Positions 17,709 to 25,298 of a stretch of DNA of 40,275 nucleotides are shown here, piece by piece. Within the stretch, counting starts at the first letter, position 1. Each line of letters opens with the position of its first letter. Under the pieces are notes generated by a model, which ran no database searches, was not told the origin of the DNA, and saw only the letters and a list, made by a program, of their open reading frames with translations. This DNA comes from Elusimicrobiota bacterium (GTDB taxonomy: Bacteria; Elusimicrobiota; Elusimicrobia; Elusimicrobiales; UBA9959), in assembly GCA_016234365.1 (NCBI GenBank), contig JACRER010000009.1:1-40275 (forward strand). The letters run 5' to 3'. Both the position numbers and the translations under genes were made by a program.

Positions 17709-18675
17709 GCAGTTCCCTGGCTAACACCCGGCCTTTCAGCGCCAGTTTCGAGACGGCGCTTTGCGTCAACCCCAACTCCGATGCCAGTTCGACCACGGAG
17801 CAGCCAGCCATTTCTTTGGAAAGGTGGCAATAAAGAGCTCGGGCGCTCGCGGGACCGCGTTCACGGGTTCGCCTCAATATGTCCCGCCTGTCGATCCCTG
17901 TGGTATTTTCGACTTTGGCAAGCACTTCCGCGCGACTTTCCCTCTCCCTGTTCATGGCGGCATCGGCCGATCTCAGAACGCACTCCACAAAACCGCTCTT
18001 CTCCGGCACGCACTGAACGGGAAAAACCTCCAACCCGGCCCTGAACGCAGGCAGTGCAGCCCCCCCACCTTCGCAGCCGAGCCGCCCACAACCGCCGGCC
18101 AGGTCATTTCTTCCGATTTCCGCGGCTTTTTCCTCCATTTTCTTTTTATATCCCGCCATACCGGCACGTTCATCGCCGCCAAAATGCACCAACAAGGCGC
18201 GCCTATCCAGCAAACCGTCGGCGGCGCCGGTCACAATGGAACGATGCCCGCACCACTTATACCCGGCAAGGCCTTCCAGATCCGGCACCAGGCCGGCCCG
18301 CAACGGGTTCAGGTGAATATACGGCGCCGCCTCGAGAAGGTAGTTTTCCAGACCGCAGAGTATGGCTTTATATCTGTTTTGGAACAGATGCCCGACGCGG
18401 CTGTATTTCAGGTTAAAATTAACCGCATAGCCGGTAAGGGCCCGATGCATGAGCTCGGACAGGGTCCGTTCGCCCCTGAGTATGAGGAAATGAAAGTGAT
18501 TAGGCATGAGGCACCACGCCAGGCATCTGGCGCCCGTCTTGCCGGACCCCTCGGAAATACGCGCCAGAAAATCGCGGTAGTCCCCATCGTCGAGAAATAT
18601 CTCGCGCCGCTCTATGCCGCGCGACATCACATGGTAAACCTGCCCCGGAACATCCATCCTCGCCTGTCTCGGCAT
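17695..18675 (-). CDS. REP-associated tyrosine transposase (Y1/HUH family)
   Basis: This 326-aa protein starts at ATG 18675 (MPRQARMD), preceded by a G-rich run. MPRxAR near the N-terminus and the HUH motif His60-Phe-His62 in LMPNHFHFLI define the Y1 transposase fold of the RAYT group. Tyr119 in the motif YIHLNPLRAG is the likely catalytic tyrosine that cuts single-stranded DNA. Beyond the roughly 150-aa catalytic domain is a C-terminal extension ending in a helix-turn-helix of DnaA-C-terminal style (VVELASELGLTQSAVSKLAL). All key residues are present, so the enzyme could be active. The reading frame ends within the left inverted end. Confidence 0.92.
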   Translation of the reverse strand: MPRQARMDVPGQVYHVMSRGIERREIFLDDGDYRDFLARISEGSGKTGARCLAWCLMPNHFHFLILRGERTLSELMHRALTGYAVNFNLKYSRVGHLFQNRYKAILCGLENYLLEAAPYIHLNPLRAGLVPDLEGLAGYKWCGHRSIVTGAADGLLDRRALLVHFGGDERAGMAGYKKKMEEKAAEIGRNDLAGGCGRLGCEGGGAALPAFRAGLEVFPVQCVPEKSGFVECVLRSADAAMNRERESRAEVLAKVENTTGIDRRDILRRTRERGPASARALYCHLSKEMAGCSVVELASELGLTQSAVSKLALKGRVLARELQIVQ

Positions 18676-18780
18676 ATGCCCCCCTTTACCCACAGGGATA
18701 GCATAGCAGGCGAACCCGACACCGTATTGTCGCGTTGATATTAGTGTTTTGACCTGTTGTGGAAGAACGTCTGAAAAGCA

Positions 18781-18804
18781 AAAAGCCGGCGTTCGCCGGC
18801 TTTT
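18781..18804. repeat. REP-like palindrome near the right end of the RAYT element
   Basis: An 11-bp perfect stem (AAAAGCCGGCG with CGCCGGCTTTT) has a two-base loop and lies 7 bp inside the right inverted end. Such hairpins are the recognition structures of RAYT enzymes. Because it ends in TTTT on both strands, it could also terminate the kinase transcript. Confidence 0.7.
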
Positions 18805-18811
18805 CACCCCA

Positions 18812-18839
18812 AAATAGTCCAATAGTTAAGAACGTCCCC
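18812..18839 (-). repeat. Right inverted end of RAYT element
   Basis: This is the partner of 17681-17708, matching at 27 of 28 bases. It contains the last codons and the TAA stop (18826-18828) of the upstream histidine kinase gene. Confidence 0.85.
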
Positions 18840-20724
18840 CTGGCGCGGGGGGCGGGTTCTGCAGGATAGGGATGAAGAGCTTGAAGCAGGTGCCTTTTCC
18901 CACCACGCTGGTCACTTCCACGCGGCCCTTGTGGCGGTCCGCCACCTTCTTCACCACGGCCAGGCCCAGGCCGGTGCCGCGGGCCTTGGTGGTAAAGAAC
19001 GGCGCGAAGATCTTTTCGGCGGTTTCCTTGGGCATGCCGCAGCCCGTGTCCTCCACGTCTATGCGCACCATGTTCCCCTCCGCCACCTCGCTGCGCACGT
19101 AGAGCTTGCCGTGTTCGGGCATTACTTCTATGCCGTTCTTTATGAGGTTGCGCACGGCCTGCGCCATTTCGTCGGGGTCTATGCTCACCGCCGGGTTCTC
19201 CGGCGCGAAATTCTTTATCATTTCCACGTGCGCGGGCACCGGGAAGCTCATGGTAAGGTCTTCCAGGTACGCGTTGATGTGCATGACCTTGGGGTTAAGC
19301 TCGCGCGTGCGGGCGTACCCCAGGATCTCGTCTATGATGCCGTTGGCCTGCCGGATCTCGGACTCGATGATGGAGATATGCTTAAGCACCTTCGGCTCCG
19401 GGTTGGGCTGCGCGTTGGTCTTGGTCTTGATGAAATAGATGGAGTTATTGATGACGGCCAGGGGGTTGCGGATCTCGTGGCCTACTACGGAGGACATCTG
19501 CCCGATGGCGGCCAGCCGCTCTTTCTTGATCAGCTCGTCCTGCGCGCTCTTAAGTTCGCGGGTGCGGGCTTCCACGCGGTTCTCGAGGCTGCGGTTCAGG
19601 CGTTCCAGTTCGGTCTTGGCCGACATGATCTCGACGGTCTTGACCTTCAGGGATTCGCTCATCTGCATGAACGTGTGCGCCAGCTCGCCTATTTCGTCGT
19701 TGGGCATGCTGAGGTCGGGCAGGTAGTCGAAGTCGCCCTCGCCCAGCTTTATGGCCGCCTCGCGCAGCGCCTGGATGGGCTGAGTGATGACCAGCGATAC
19801 CGCGTAACCCAGGAACAGCACGAAAACCGTCACTATCATCATCATGCGCCAGGTGCGCTTGAGCATGTCGTCGGAGGCCTGGTAGGCCACGGAGACCGAG
19901 CGCTGGATGTACACCACCCAGCCCAGCTCCGTCACTTCGGCGAAGGCCGAGAGCACGCGCTCCCCGGTGGATTCCAGGATCATCTCGCCGCTGCCGGTCT
20001 TGGCGTCGTTCTGCAGCAGGATCTTCAGCACGTCGTCGGGCAGTTTGGCGTCGGGCTTGTAAATTTCCTTGGAATTGGAGTGCGCTATCAAAAAACCGCT
20101 GGAATCTATCACCGCGGCCTGCGTGTGCGTGGTCTCCGGGAAGCCGGTCTTGAGCAGGCTCGACAGGGCGGTCAGGCTCATCTTGGCCAGCACCGCGCCC
20201 ACGGGCTGGTTGGTGACGGGGTTGACTATCTGCACGCCCATGGTGACGGCCGGGTAGGAGCCCATGTACTTCTCCAGCCCGCCGATAAATTCGCCGGCCC
20301 GCATAACCTTCATGAACAGCGCGTCGTTGGCCATGTCGCGCATCCTGGTCTCATGCACAAAACGGCCCAGGCGCACCGTTTCCTGGCCGTCGGCGTTAAT
20401 GACCGAGATCTCCAGGAAGGCCGCGTGCAACTGCATGATGTGGCTGACCAGCCCCTGCTGCTTGGGCGTGTTCATGGAGGCGAAGTCCTCCAAGTGCGCG
20501 GCGTCGAACAGCACGTTGCGGAAATTGATGATGTAGCTGGAGACGGTGTCGGCGAAGCCTACGGCCAGCGCCTCCTGGTCGCGGGAAATGGCGCGGTTAA
20601 GGGTGATCTGGCTGAGGTTGACGAGGTAGTAGCCTACTATGCCCAGGGGCACCAGCGAAACGATGAGGAATATGAGCAGGAATTTGTAGAACAGCCTGCC
20701 GCGTTTCTTGGGAGCTTCTGTCAT
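18826..20724 (-). CDS. Membrane sensor histidine kinase (Cache-HAMP-HisKA-HATPase)
   Basis: This 632-aa protein has membrane segments at about 12-35 and 292-314 enclosing a periplasmic domain of about 255 residues that reads as a dCache-type sensor (for example AAFLEISVINADGQE and QAAVIDSSGFLIAHS). A HAMP domain (about 315-370) and a coiled coil (370-405) follow. HisKA has the phospho-accepting His416 in VGHEIRNPLA. The HATPase domain has N box NLIKNGIEV, G1 box DTGCGMP and G2 box GTGLGLAVV. The final residues GGRS and the stop codon come from the end of the RAYT element, so the native C-terminus has been altered, but only past the catalytic domain. No strong ribosome site is seen at ATG 20724. 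The likely partner regulators are the CheY-like, hybrid and NarL-type proteins nearby. Confidence 0.93.
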   Translation of the reverse strand: MTEAPKKRGRLFYKFLLIFLIVSLVPLGIVGYYLVNLSQITLNRAISRDQEALAVGFADTVSSYIINFRNVLFDAAHLEDFASMNTPKQQGLVSHIMQLHAAFLEISVINADGQETVRLGRFVHETRMRDMANDALFMKVMRAGEFIGGLEKYMGSYPAVTMGVQIVNPVTNQPVGAVLAKMSLTALSSLLKTGFPETTHTQAAVIDSSGFLIAHSNSKEIYKPDAKLPDDVLKILLQNDAKTGSGEMILESTGERVLSAFAEVTELGWVVYIQRSVSVAYQASDDMLKRTWRMMMIVTVFVLFLGYAVSLVITQPIQALREAAIKLGEGDFDYLPDLSMPNDEIGELAHTFMQMSESLKVKTVEIMSAKTELERLNRSLENRVEARTRELKSAQDELIKKERLAAIGQMSSVVGHEIRNPLAVINNSIYFIKTKTNAQPNPEPKVLKHISIIESEIRQANGIIDEILGYARTRELNPKVMHINAYLEDLTMSFPVPAHVEMIKNFAPENPAVSIDPDEMAQAVRNLIKNGIEVMPEHGKLYVRSEVAEGNMVRIDVEDTGCGMPKETAEKIFAPFFTTKARGTGLGLAVVKKVADRHKGRVEVTSVVGKGTCFKLFIPILQNPPPAPGGRS

Positions 20725-20810
20725 AGTATAAGCCGGCCTTTCATAAGGATACTGATATTATCCCAGACGGCTGTTACAGAAATGTTGCCGCAACTTAAAA
20801 CACAAACGGA

Positions 20811-20852
20811 CGCCGGGAGGCTGGTCCGGGCGAGCGGACCAGCCTCCCGGCG
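20811..20852 (-). terminator. Strong hairpin after the thioredoxin-fold protein gene
   Basis: An 18-bp perfect GC-rich stem (20811-20828 with 20835-20852) has a 6-base loop and starts 10 bp after the stop of the gene at 20862-22289. A moderately T-rich stretch (TTTGTGTTTT) follows on the minus strand. It probably ends the regulator/thioredoxin-fold unit. Confidence 0.75.
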
Positions 20853-20861
20853 GACGTCAGC

Positions 20862-22289
20862 CTACTTGGCGCAGCCCGCGGAAGCCTGGCCGGGCGGCGG
20901 CACCTTCTCGAAACCGGGCGTCTTTATCAGTTCGCCCAGGCCCACCATGAATTTCTGGCCGTCCAGTATCAAGGACGGCGAGGTGCTTATCCCCAGCGCG
21001 GTCGTGGCGGCGAAGTCCTCTATCAGCATCTTCTTCGCCTCTTCAAAGTTCTTCTCCACTTTGCCGGCGTCCACGCCGGCGGCCGTGGCGGCCTTCTGCC
21101 AGTCCGGTGACTGGTATTCCTTGTTGCGCTCCGCCAGGTAGGCGCGGAACTTGTCCGGGAATTTAGCGGCGATGTAGAGCTGCCTGGCGTCCTCTTCCCA
21201 CTCGGCCTGGCCGTGCAGGCTGGAGAACTCCGTCTCGCCCTTGTCGTTCTTTTTAGAGTCGCCGATGTAGCGGATCTTCAGCTTGGAGCCGGGCGGCAGC
21301 AGGCCGTTCTTCTCGGCGTCCATCAGCGAATTCTCGGCCAGCACGCCAAAGGGGCACTGGCTCATCACGAACAGTTCCACCGTGCCCTTGTCCTCGGCGC
21401 GGCCGGCGTAAAGGCCGCGGCGCTGCCGGTCCTCGTAAACCAGGTAGCCGCCGTTTTCCTTGAACAGGCCGGCGCTTATCTCGTTCTGAAGCCTGCTCTT
21501 CGCCTCGGGCGTAGCCTCCAGCAGGTAAGCCGGCACGAACTCGAGCGTTTTGAACTTGGCGGCGCGTTCGGGGGAACCGTAGTCCAGCACCTGCGGCTTG
21601 ATGTCCTCGAAATACCTGTCGAACACGCTTATCAGCGAATCGTTCTTCTGGAACTCCGGAGAAACTATGACCCAGAGGCCGGGCGGGGGCGCTTTGGGCT
21701 TGGGCTTGTAACCGGCCGGCGGGGCCGCGCGGCGCGCGGCGGGCAGCGCGGCGTTGACCGCGTCGTAAAGGGCGAGCAGGCGCTGGGCGCCGGCGTAGCG
21801 CTTGCCGTCAAGGAACAGGGCCGTGGCGCCAACTCCGGCGGCCTGCGCGGCCTTCCAGGATCTTTCCAGCACGTCTTTCCTGCCGGCGCGCTTCTCCAGT
21901 TCGTCCGGGTTCACCCCGGCGAACAGCGCCGCGTCGCGCCAGCCTTCCATAGAGGGGCTCAGCGACCGCGCGTTGAGATACATCAGCATCTTGGCCGGCC
22001 AGTCGGAGGCCAGCACCGCGAGCCTGGCGGATTCCGCCAGTTCGGCTTCGCCGCGGCGGGCGGCAAAAGAACCGTCCTCGCCCTTGGTGACCAGCGGGTA
22101 CACCCTCAGCTCGGCCCCGTCGAGGCGGCGCCTGACGGCGTCGGCCATAAAGAGCCACTGCCAACTCTGGCCGTCCATGGCCTCAAGGTACAATTCCATC
22201 TTGCCGCCCGTTTTCACGGGGGCGGCCTGCTGCGCGAAGGCGGGGCAGGCCAGCCAGGCGGCGGCTAACAACGTTATGGCTTTCTTCAT
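20862..22289 (-). CDS. Periplasmic thioredoxin-fold (DsbA/GILT-like) protein with a single-Cys motif
   Basis: This 475-aa protein has a signal peptide (1-19, ending AFAQ). Its start overlaps the stop of the CheY-like gene (ATGA). The C-terminal half is thioredoxin-like: VELFVMSQCPFG around Cys312 matches the active-site strand and loop of DsbA/GILT-type proteins. The second cysteine of the usual CxxC is replaced by Gly315, which rules out classical dithiol oxidase chemistry at this site. A helical insert and a cis-Pro loop (GISTSPSLILDG) complete the fold. The N-terminal half (30-190) seems to be a diverged copy of the same fold, joined by a Pro/Lys-rich linker near 187-204. It might bind or isomerise thiols, or act as a non-catalytic chaperone. 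The link with the adjacent receiver is unexplained. Confidence 0.8.
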   Translation of the reverse strand: MKKAITLLAAAWLACPAFAQQAAPVKTGGKMELYLEAMDGQSWQWLFMADAVRRRLDGAELRVYPLVTKGEDGSFAARRGEAELAESARLAVLASDWPAKMLMYLNARSLSPSMEGWRDAALFAGVNPDELEKRAGRKDVLERSWKAAQAAGVGATALFLDGKRYAGAQRLLALYDAVNAALPAARRAAPPAGYKPKPKAPPPGLWVIVSPEFQKNDSLISVFDRYFEDIKPQVLDYGSPERAAKFKTLEFVPAYLLEATPEAKSRLQNEISAGLFKENGGYLVYEDRQRRGLYAGRAEDKGTVELFVMSQCPFGVLAENSLMDAEKNGLLPPGSKLKIRYIGDSKKNDKGETEFSSLHGQAEWEEDARQLYIAAKFPDKFRAYLAERNKEYQSPDWQKAATAAGVDAGKVEKNFEEAKKMLIEDFAATTALGISTSPSLILDGQKFMVGLGELIKTPGFEKVPPPGQASAGCAK

Positions 22290-22660
22290 TTTCCCTTCCT
22301 CGTCAGCAGCTGGCGGATACGTATGGAGAGCTCCTGCAGGTCGAACGGCTTGGTAAGGTACTCGTCCGCGCCCAGGCTCAGGCCCTGCGTCTTCTCCTCG
22401 GCGGAGAGGAAGCGGCCGGTCATCATGATCAGGATGAAGTCCTTGGAGAACTTGCGCAGTTCCTGGCAGATCTGGAAGCCGGAAGAGTCCGGCAGCTGGA
22501 TGTCCATGATCACCACGTCGGGCATGTTCTTCTTGGCGGAGGCTATGCCGGTCTTGGCGTTGCCGGCTTCAAGGCAGTCGAACCCCTCGAGCCCCAGCAC
22601 CTCGGCCAGGCTTTCGCGCAGGTGGTTGTCGTCGTCGATTATCAGGATCTTGTTTGCCAT
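22286..22660 (-). CDS. Single-domain response regulator (CheY-like receiver)
   Basis: This 124-aa protein has AAGGA eight bases before ATG 22660. It is a complete receiver: Asp9-11, phospho-acceptor Asp53 in VIMDIQLPD, Thr81 (MMTG) and Lys104 (LTKPF). There is no output domain, so it acts by protein contact or in a phosphorelay. It lies 21 bp downstream of the PhoB-like regulator, whose receiver lacks these residues, and overlaps the thioredoxin-fold gene downstream by 4 bp. Confidence 0.93.
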   Translation of the reverse strand: MANKILIIDDDNHLRESLAEVLGLEGFDCLEAGNAKTGIASAKKNMPDVVIMDIQLPDSSGFQICQELRKFSKDFILIMMTGRFLSAEEKTQGLSLGADEYLTKPFDLQELSIRIRQLLTRKGK

Positions 22661-22681
22661 AGTTTCAGTCCTTTGTCCCGG

Positions 22682-23440
22682 CTATTTACCCGGCACCAGT
22701 TTATATCCCACGCACGGCACCGTGTGCACATAGCGGGCGGCCTTGCCCATCTTGGAGCGCAGGCGGCGGACGTGGACGTCCACCGTGCGCGGCGACCCGA
22801 AGTAATTGTAGCCCCAGACGCGCTCTATCAGGTAAGGCCTGGAGAGCACCCGGTTGGGCGAGCTCAGGAAGACGTAAAGCAGGTCGAATTCCTTGGCGGT
22901 GACGGTGATCTCCTTCTTGGCGATATGCACCGTGTAGCTGGACATGTTCAGCTCGATCTCGTTGAGTTTGAGCACTTCGTCGGGCTGCACGCTCACGGTC
23001 CGGCGGACCACGGCCCGGATGCGGGCCACGGCCTCGTGCAGGTCCTGGCTATAGCCCAGCACCTCGTCGGCGCCCAGCTGGAAGAAGGCCAGCTTATAGG
23101 ATATTTTCGGCGTCTCGCGGCCGCCGTGGCCGTGCGGGGTCAGCGTCTCGGCGGTGAGGCCCGAAGGCATATGGTCCAGGTAAGTATCCGGGGACTCCAG
23201 CGCGGCGATGACCGGGATATTCTTGTTCTTGGCGCGGAGGTTCTTCAGGAAGGTCAGCCCTTCCTCGTCGGCCAGGTTCTGGCCCACCATAACCAGGTCG
23301 AAGGATTTTTCGGCGAGCATGCCCATTACCTCGCGGGCCCGGTGCGCCGTCGCCACCGAGTAGCCCTGGCGGGAAAGCATCTCCAGCATCAGGGATGCCC
23401 TCGACAGGTCCTTTGAGGCGAAAATGATGTTGATTTTCAC
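22682..23440 (-). CDS. PhoB-like regulator with degenerate receiver
   Basis: This 252-aa protein uses GTG 23440 with AGGAGA four bases upstream; the longer frame from 23518 runs through a hairpin and lacks a ribosome site. Residues 1-145 fold like a receiver but have lost the phosphorylation site. Aligned with the neighbouring CheY-like protein, the acidic pair is Ala8-Ser9, the phospho-acceptor is Gly53 (LVMVGQN) and the conserved Lys is Tyr. An extra stretch of about 25 residues (around 84-112, containing HGHGG) is inserted before the last strand. Residues 155-252 are an intact OmpR-type winged helix (VTAKEFDLLYVFLSSPNRVL, then RTVDVHVRRLRSKMG). It therefore probably binds DNA constitutively or responds to something other than phosphorylation, perhaps protein contact. 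Confidence 0.88.
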   Translation of the reverse strand: MKINIIFASKDLSRASLMLEMLSRQGYSVATAHRAREVMGMLAEKSFDLVMVGQNLADEEGLTFLKNLRAKNKNIPVIAALESPDTYLDHMPSGLTAETLTPHGHGGRETPKISYKLAFFQLGADEVLGYSQDLHEAVARIRAVVRRTVSVQPDEVLKLNEIELNMSSYTVHIAKKEITVTAKEFDLLYVFLSSPNRVLSRPYLIERVWGYNYFGSPRTVDVHVRRLRSKMGKAARYVHTVPCVGYKLVPGK

Positions 23441-23463
23441 GTGGTCTCCTATGCGCGGCGGCT

Positions 23464-23499
23464 CGCCCCCGCGGCCGGCCCGAGCCGGCCGCGGGGGCG
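23464..23499 (-). terminator. GC-rich hairpin ahead of the degenerate regulator
   Basis: A perfect 16-bp stem (23464-23479 with 23484-23499) has a 4-base loop, between the 98-aa membrane protein gene and the PhoB-like gene. There is no T-run, so it may be a partial terminator or an mRNA-stability element. Confidence 0.6.
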
Positions 23500-23514
23500 C
23501 CCCGTCCGGGGTTA

Positions 23515-23811
23515 TCAATCGTGGTGCAGTTCTTCTATATCGAGCGTCACGCCGCGCAGGCCCATGACGCCGGTAAGGATGTTATAGACGAAGGCGGCCA
23601 GGACCAGCACCGCGGTGGTGATGACCACGTAGAGCAGCGCGTACAGGCCGACGCTGAGCGTCTTCTGCGCGAAGGTCATAGGGACCAGCTGCACGTTATC
23701 AACCACAAAGAACGTCACGCCGCCGCCCAGCAGGGCCAGCACAAAGACCACGAGCGGCACGGAAGACGTGACCAGCGAGGATACGCTTACATTGCGGACT
23801 TCGAGTTTCAT
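23515..23811 (-). CDS. Small two-TM membrane protein (DUF3566-like)
   Basis: This 98-aa protein starts at ATG 23811, four bases after GGAGG. Two hydrophobic segments (about 20-42 and 56-80) are separated by a short loop. The N-terminus MKLEVRNVSVSSL and the acidic C-terminus ending IEELHHD flank them. The arrangement resembles small DUF3566-type membrane proteins of unknown function. It lies between the kinase-less sensor and the degenerate regulator, so a role in their signalling is possible but unproven. Confidence 0.8.
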   Translation of the reverse strand: MKLEVRNVSVSSLVTSSVPLVVFVLALLGGGVTFFVVDNVQLVPMTFAQKTLSVGLYALLYVVITTAVLVLAAFVYNILTGVMGLRGVTLDIEELHHD

Positions 23812-23896
23812 TTTTCCTCCATAACAAAGCAACGCCGGGGCGCGGCCTCGCGCCCGTCCTGTAATAATACATTATTTTTAACTGATTATAGCGCCG

Positions 23897-25012
23897 CTAC
23901 ATGCTGATGCCCGGCTTGGGGTAGAACAGGATCAGCGTGCGGTTGGTTTCGGCGGTGGCGCCGACGTGCAGCACCTTGACGTTCAGGTTCTGGTTCTTGA
24001 AGGTGGTCTCGCCCTCCACCGGCTGGTCGGGCGCCTCGAAAGCCTGCCCCACCAGGCGCAGCAGCGTCTGCTGCTGGCTGTCCACCACGTCCAGCAGGTG
24101 GATATTCTTGGCGTCCATGCCGCCGGCAAGTTCGAAATTGGCGTACAGGATGCTGTTATTCTCGTCCACGACTATCACGTAATTAGTGGCCGGGACGATG
24201 ATGCTGAGCAGGGAGCGCCACCAGCGCTGCTCCGCTTCCTTGTAGGTCTTGTCGCGGTTGGAGATGAGGTCTATCTCCCCCTTCATCCTGCCCATCAGCC
24301 GGACTATGGCGCCAGCCATGTCCCCTATCTCGTCGGGCCGGGCCGTGAAGCGCAGGTCGAAATTCTTAAGCGACACCCCTTCCACGCTCTCGCGCAGCGT
24401 CTCCAGCGGCGAAATTACGTAGTGGTGGAAGAAGAAATAAAGCGGCAACCCCAGCAGGAACAGCACGCCGACAGCGCCAAAAACGTATTTGCGCATGGCG
24501 GAACCTATCAGCACCTCCGCGCCCGCGCGGGAAACCAGCAGGTCCATGATGCCGATAATTTCCCCGCGCACCGAGAACGGTATGGCTATCTCGTAAAACG
24601 GCTCGCCCTTCACCTGCCGCACCTTGGGCAGTTTGGACATGTAGGCCTGGCTGATGGAATCCGTGGGGGGCGGCACCTGCGCCTTAAAATCGTCCCATGC
24701 CATGCCGATAAAGCGGGCTTCCTTGTGCCAGCGCACCTTGCCCTGGCGGCTGAGGTAGAGCATGGAGGTGATGCGTTCGTCCTTGCCCAGGGACGTCATG
24801 ATGTCGTATTCCTCGAAAGAGATGGCGGCGGGGCTGTTGAGCAGGCCGTTGCGCATGGTGGGCGCGTAAACCTTGACGGTCTCTATGACGTCCTGCTTGA
24901 GCTTCTCGTCGAAGGTCCACTTGAAAAGGTTGTAGTAAAAAACGCCGCCGAGGAACATGACATAGATGCCTATGCCTATGAACCACATCAGCCATTTCAT
25001 CGTCAGCCGCAT
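23897..25012 (-). CDS. HAMP-domain membrane sensor without kinase
   Basis: This 371-aa protein has membrane segments at about 6-28 and 177-199 around a periplasmic domain of about 150 residues, single-Cache-like in its pattern (SMLYLSRQGKVRWH, YEIAIPFSVRGEIIGIMDLL). A HAMP domain (about 198-250) is followed by a PAS-like domain (about 270-365: YVIVVDENNSILYANFELAG). The protein then ends; there is no HisKA, HATPase, GGDEF or methyl-accepting domain. It must signal through a partner, perhaps the degenerate regulator encoded two genes downstream. An alternative start four codons later (ATG 25000) cannot be excluded. Confidence 0.87.
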   Translation of the reverse strand: MRLTMKWLMWFIGIGIYVMFLGGVFYYNLFKWTFDEKLKQDVIETVKVYAPTMRNGLLNSPAAISFEEYDIMTSLGKDERITSMLYLSRQGKVRWHKEARFIGMAWDDFKAQVPPPTDSISQAYMSKLPKVRQVKGEPFYEIAIPFSVRGEIIGIMDLLVSRAGAEVLIGSAMRKYVFGAVGVLFLLGLPLYFFFHHYVISPLETLRESVEGVSLKNFDLRFTARPDEIGDMAGAIVRLMGRMKGEIDLISNRDKTYKEAEQRWWRSLLSIIVPATNYVIVVDENNSILYANFELAGGMDAKNIHLLDVVDSQQQTLLRLVGQAFEAPDQPVEGETTFKNQNLNVKVLHVGATAETNRTLILFYPKPGISM

Positions 25013-25095
25013 AATTCCGCCTTTAAAATCGTCTTTACCGCTGTATAAATTCTACCAGAAGGGTATTTCCAAATTGTTAAGTTTTGAATAACATT

Positions 25096-25262
25096 CAGGC
25101 CCGCCAGGACGGCAGGCCTGCAAGTGCGCGGGGCCTGTCGAGGGTTTACCTCGTCAGGCACGCTATCGGCCACACCGTGGCCGCGCTGCCGCTCGGCCCT
25201 CGCGCTTACGCAAGCTCGGGCCTGCGCGAGCGCCTGCCTCGGCCAAACCCTCGCCACCCGCT
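25096..25262. other. GC-rich multi-stem intergenic element
   Basis: The 286-bp gap after the TPR gene has no convincing reading frame but dense pairing. An outer stem joins CGAGGGTTT (25139-25147) to AAACCCTCG (25245-25253). Inside it lie two hairpins: GGCCAC with GTGGCC (25168-25182), and GGCCC with GGGCC (25195-25222) enclosing GCTT/AAGC. Beside it a bulged hairpin, CAGGCC with GGCCTG (25096-25120), could end the pilus transcript. The layout resembles a three-way junction and could be a structured RNA or a folded, MITE-like repeat. Confidence 0.5.
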
Positions 25263-25298
25263 CCAATTATTCAGCCTGCCGGGGAAGGCCGGCGACCA

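Larger units (their letters stand above)
17681..18839 (-). mobile_element. RAYT (Y1 HUH transposase) element with 28-bp inverted ends
   Basis: The ends 17681-17708 and 18812-18839 are inverted copies of each other, differing at one base out of 28, and begin GGGGACG. Between them lies a single transposase gene on the minus strand. There is no target-site duplication next to the ends, as expected for Y1 transposition. The element abuts the C-terminus of the histidine kinase gene: the kinase's last codons and its TAA stop lie inside the right end, and the transposase's own TAG stop lies inside the left end. Confidence 0.85.

Noticed and set aside
18931-21141. Long plus-strand frame (736 codons) opposite the histidine kinase
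   Set aside because: It shadows the kinase and the thioredoxin-fold gene, has low-complexity His/Val/Leu/Gly content and shows no domain.
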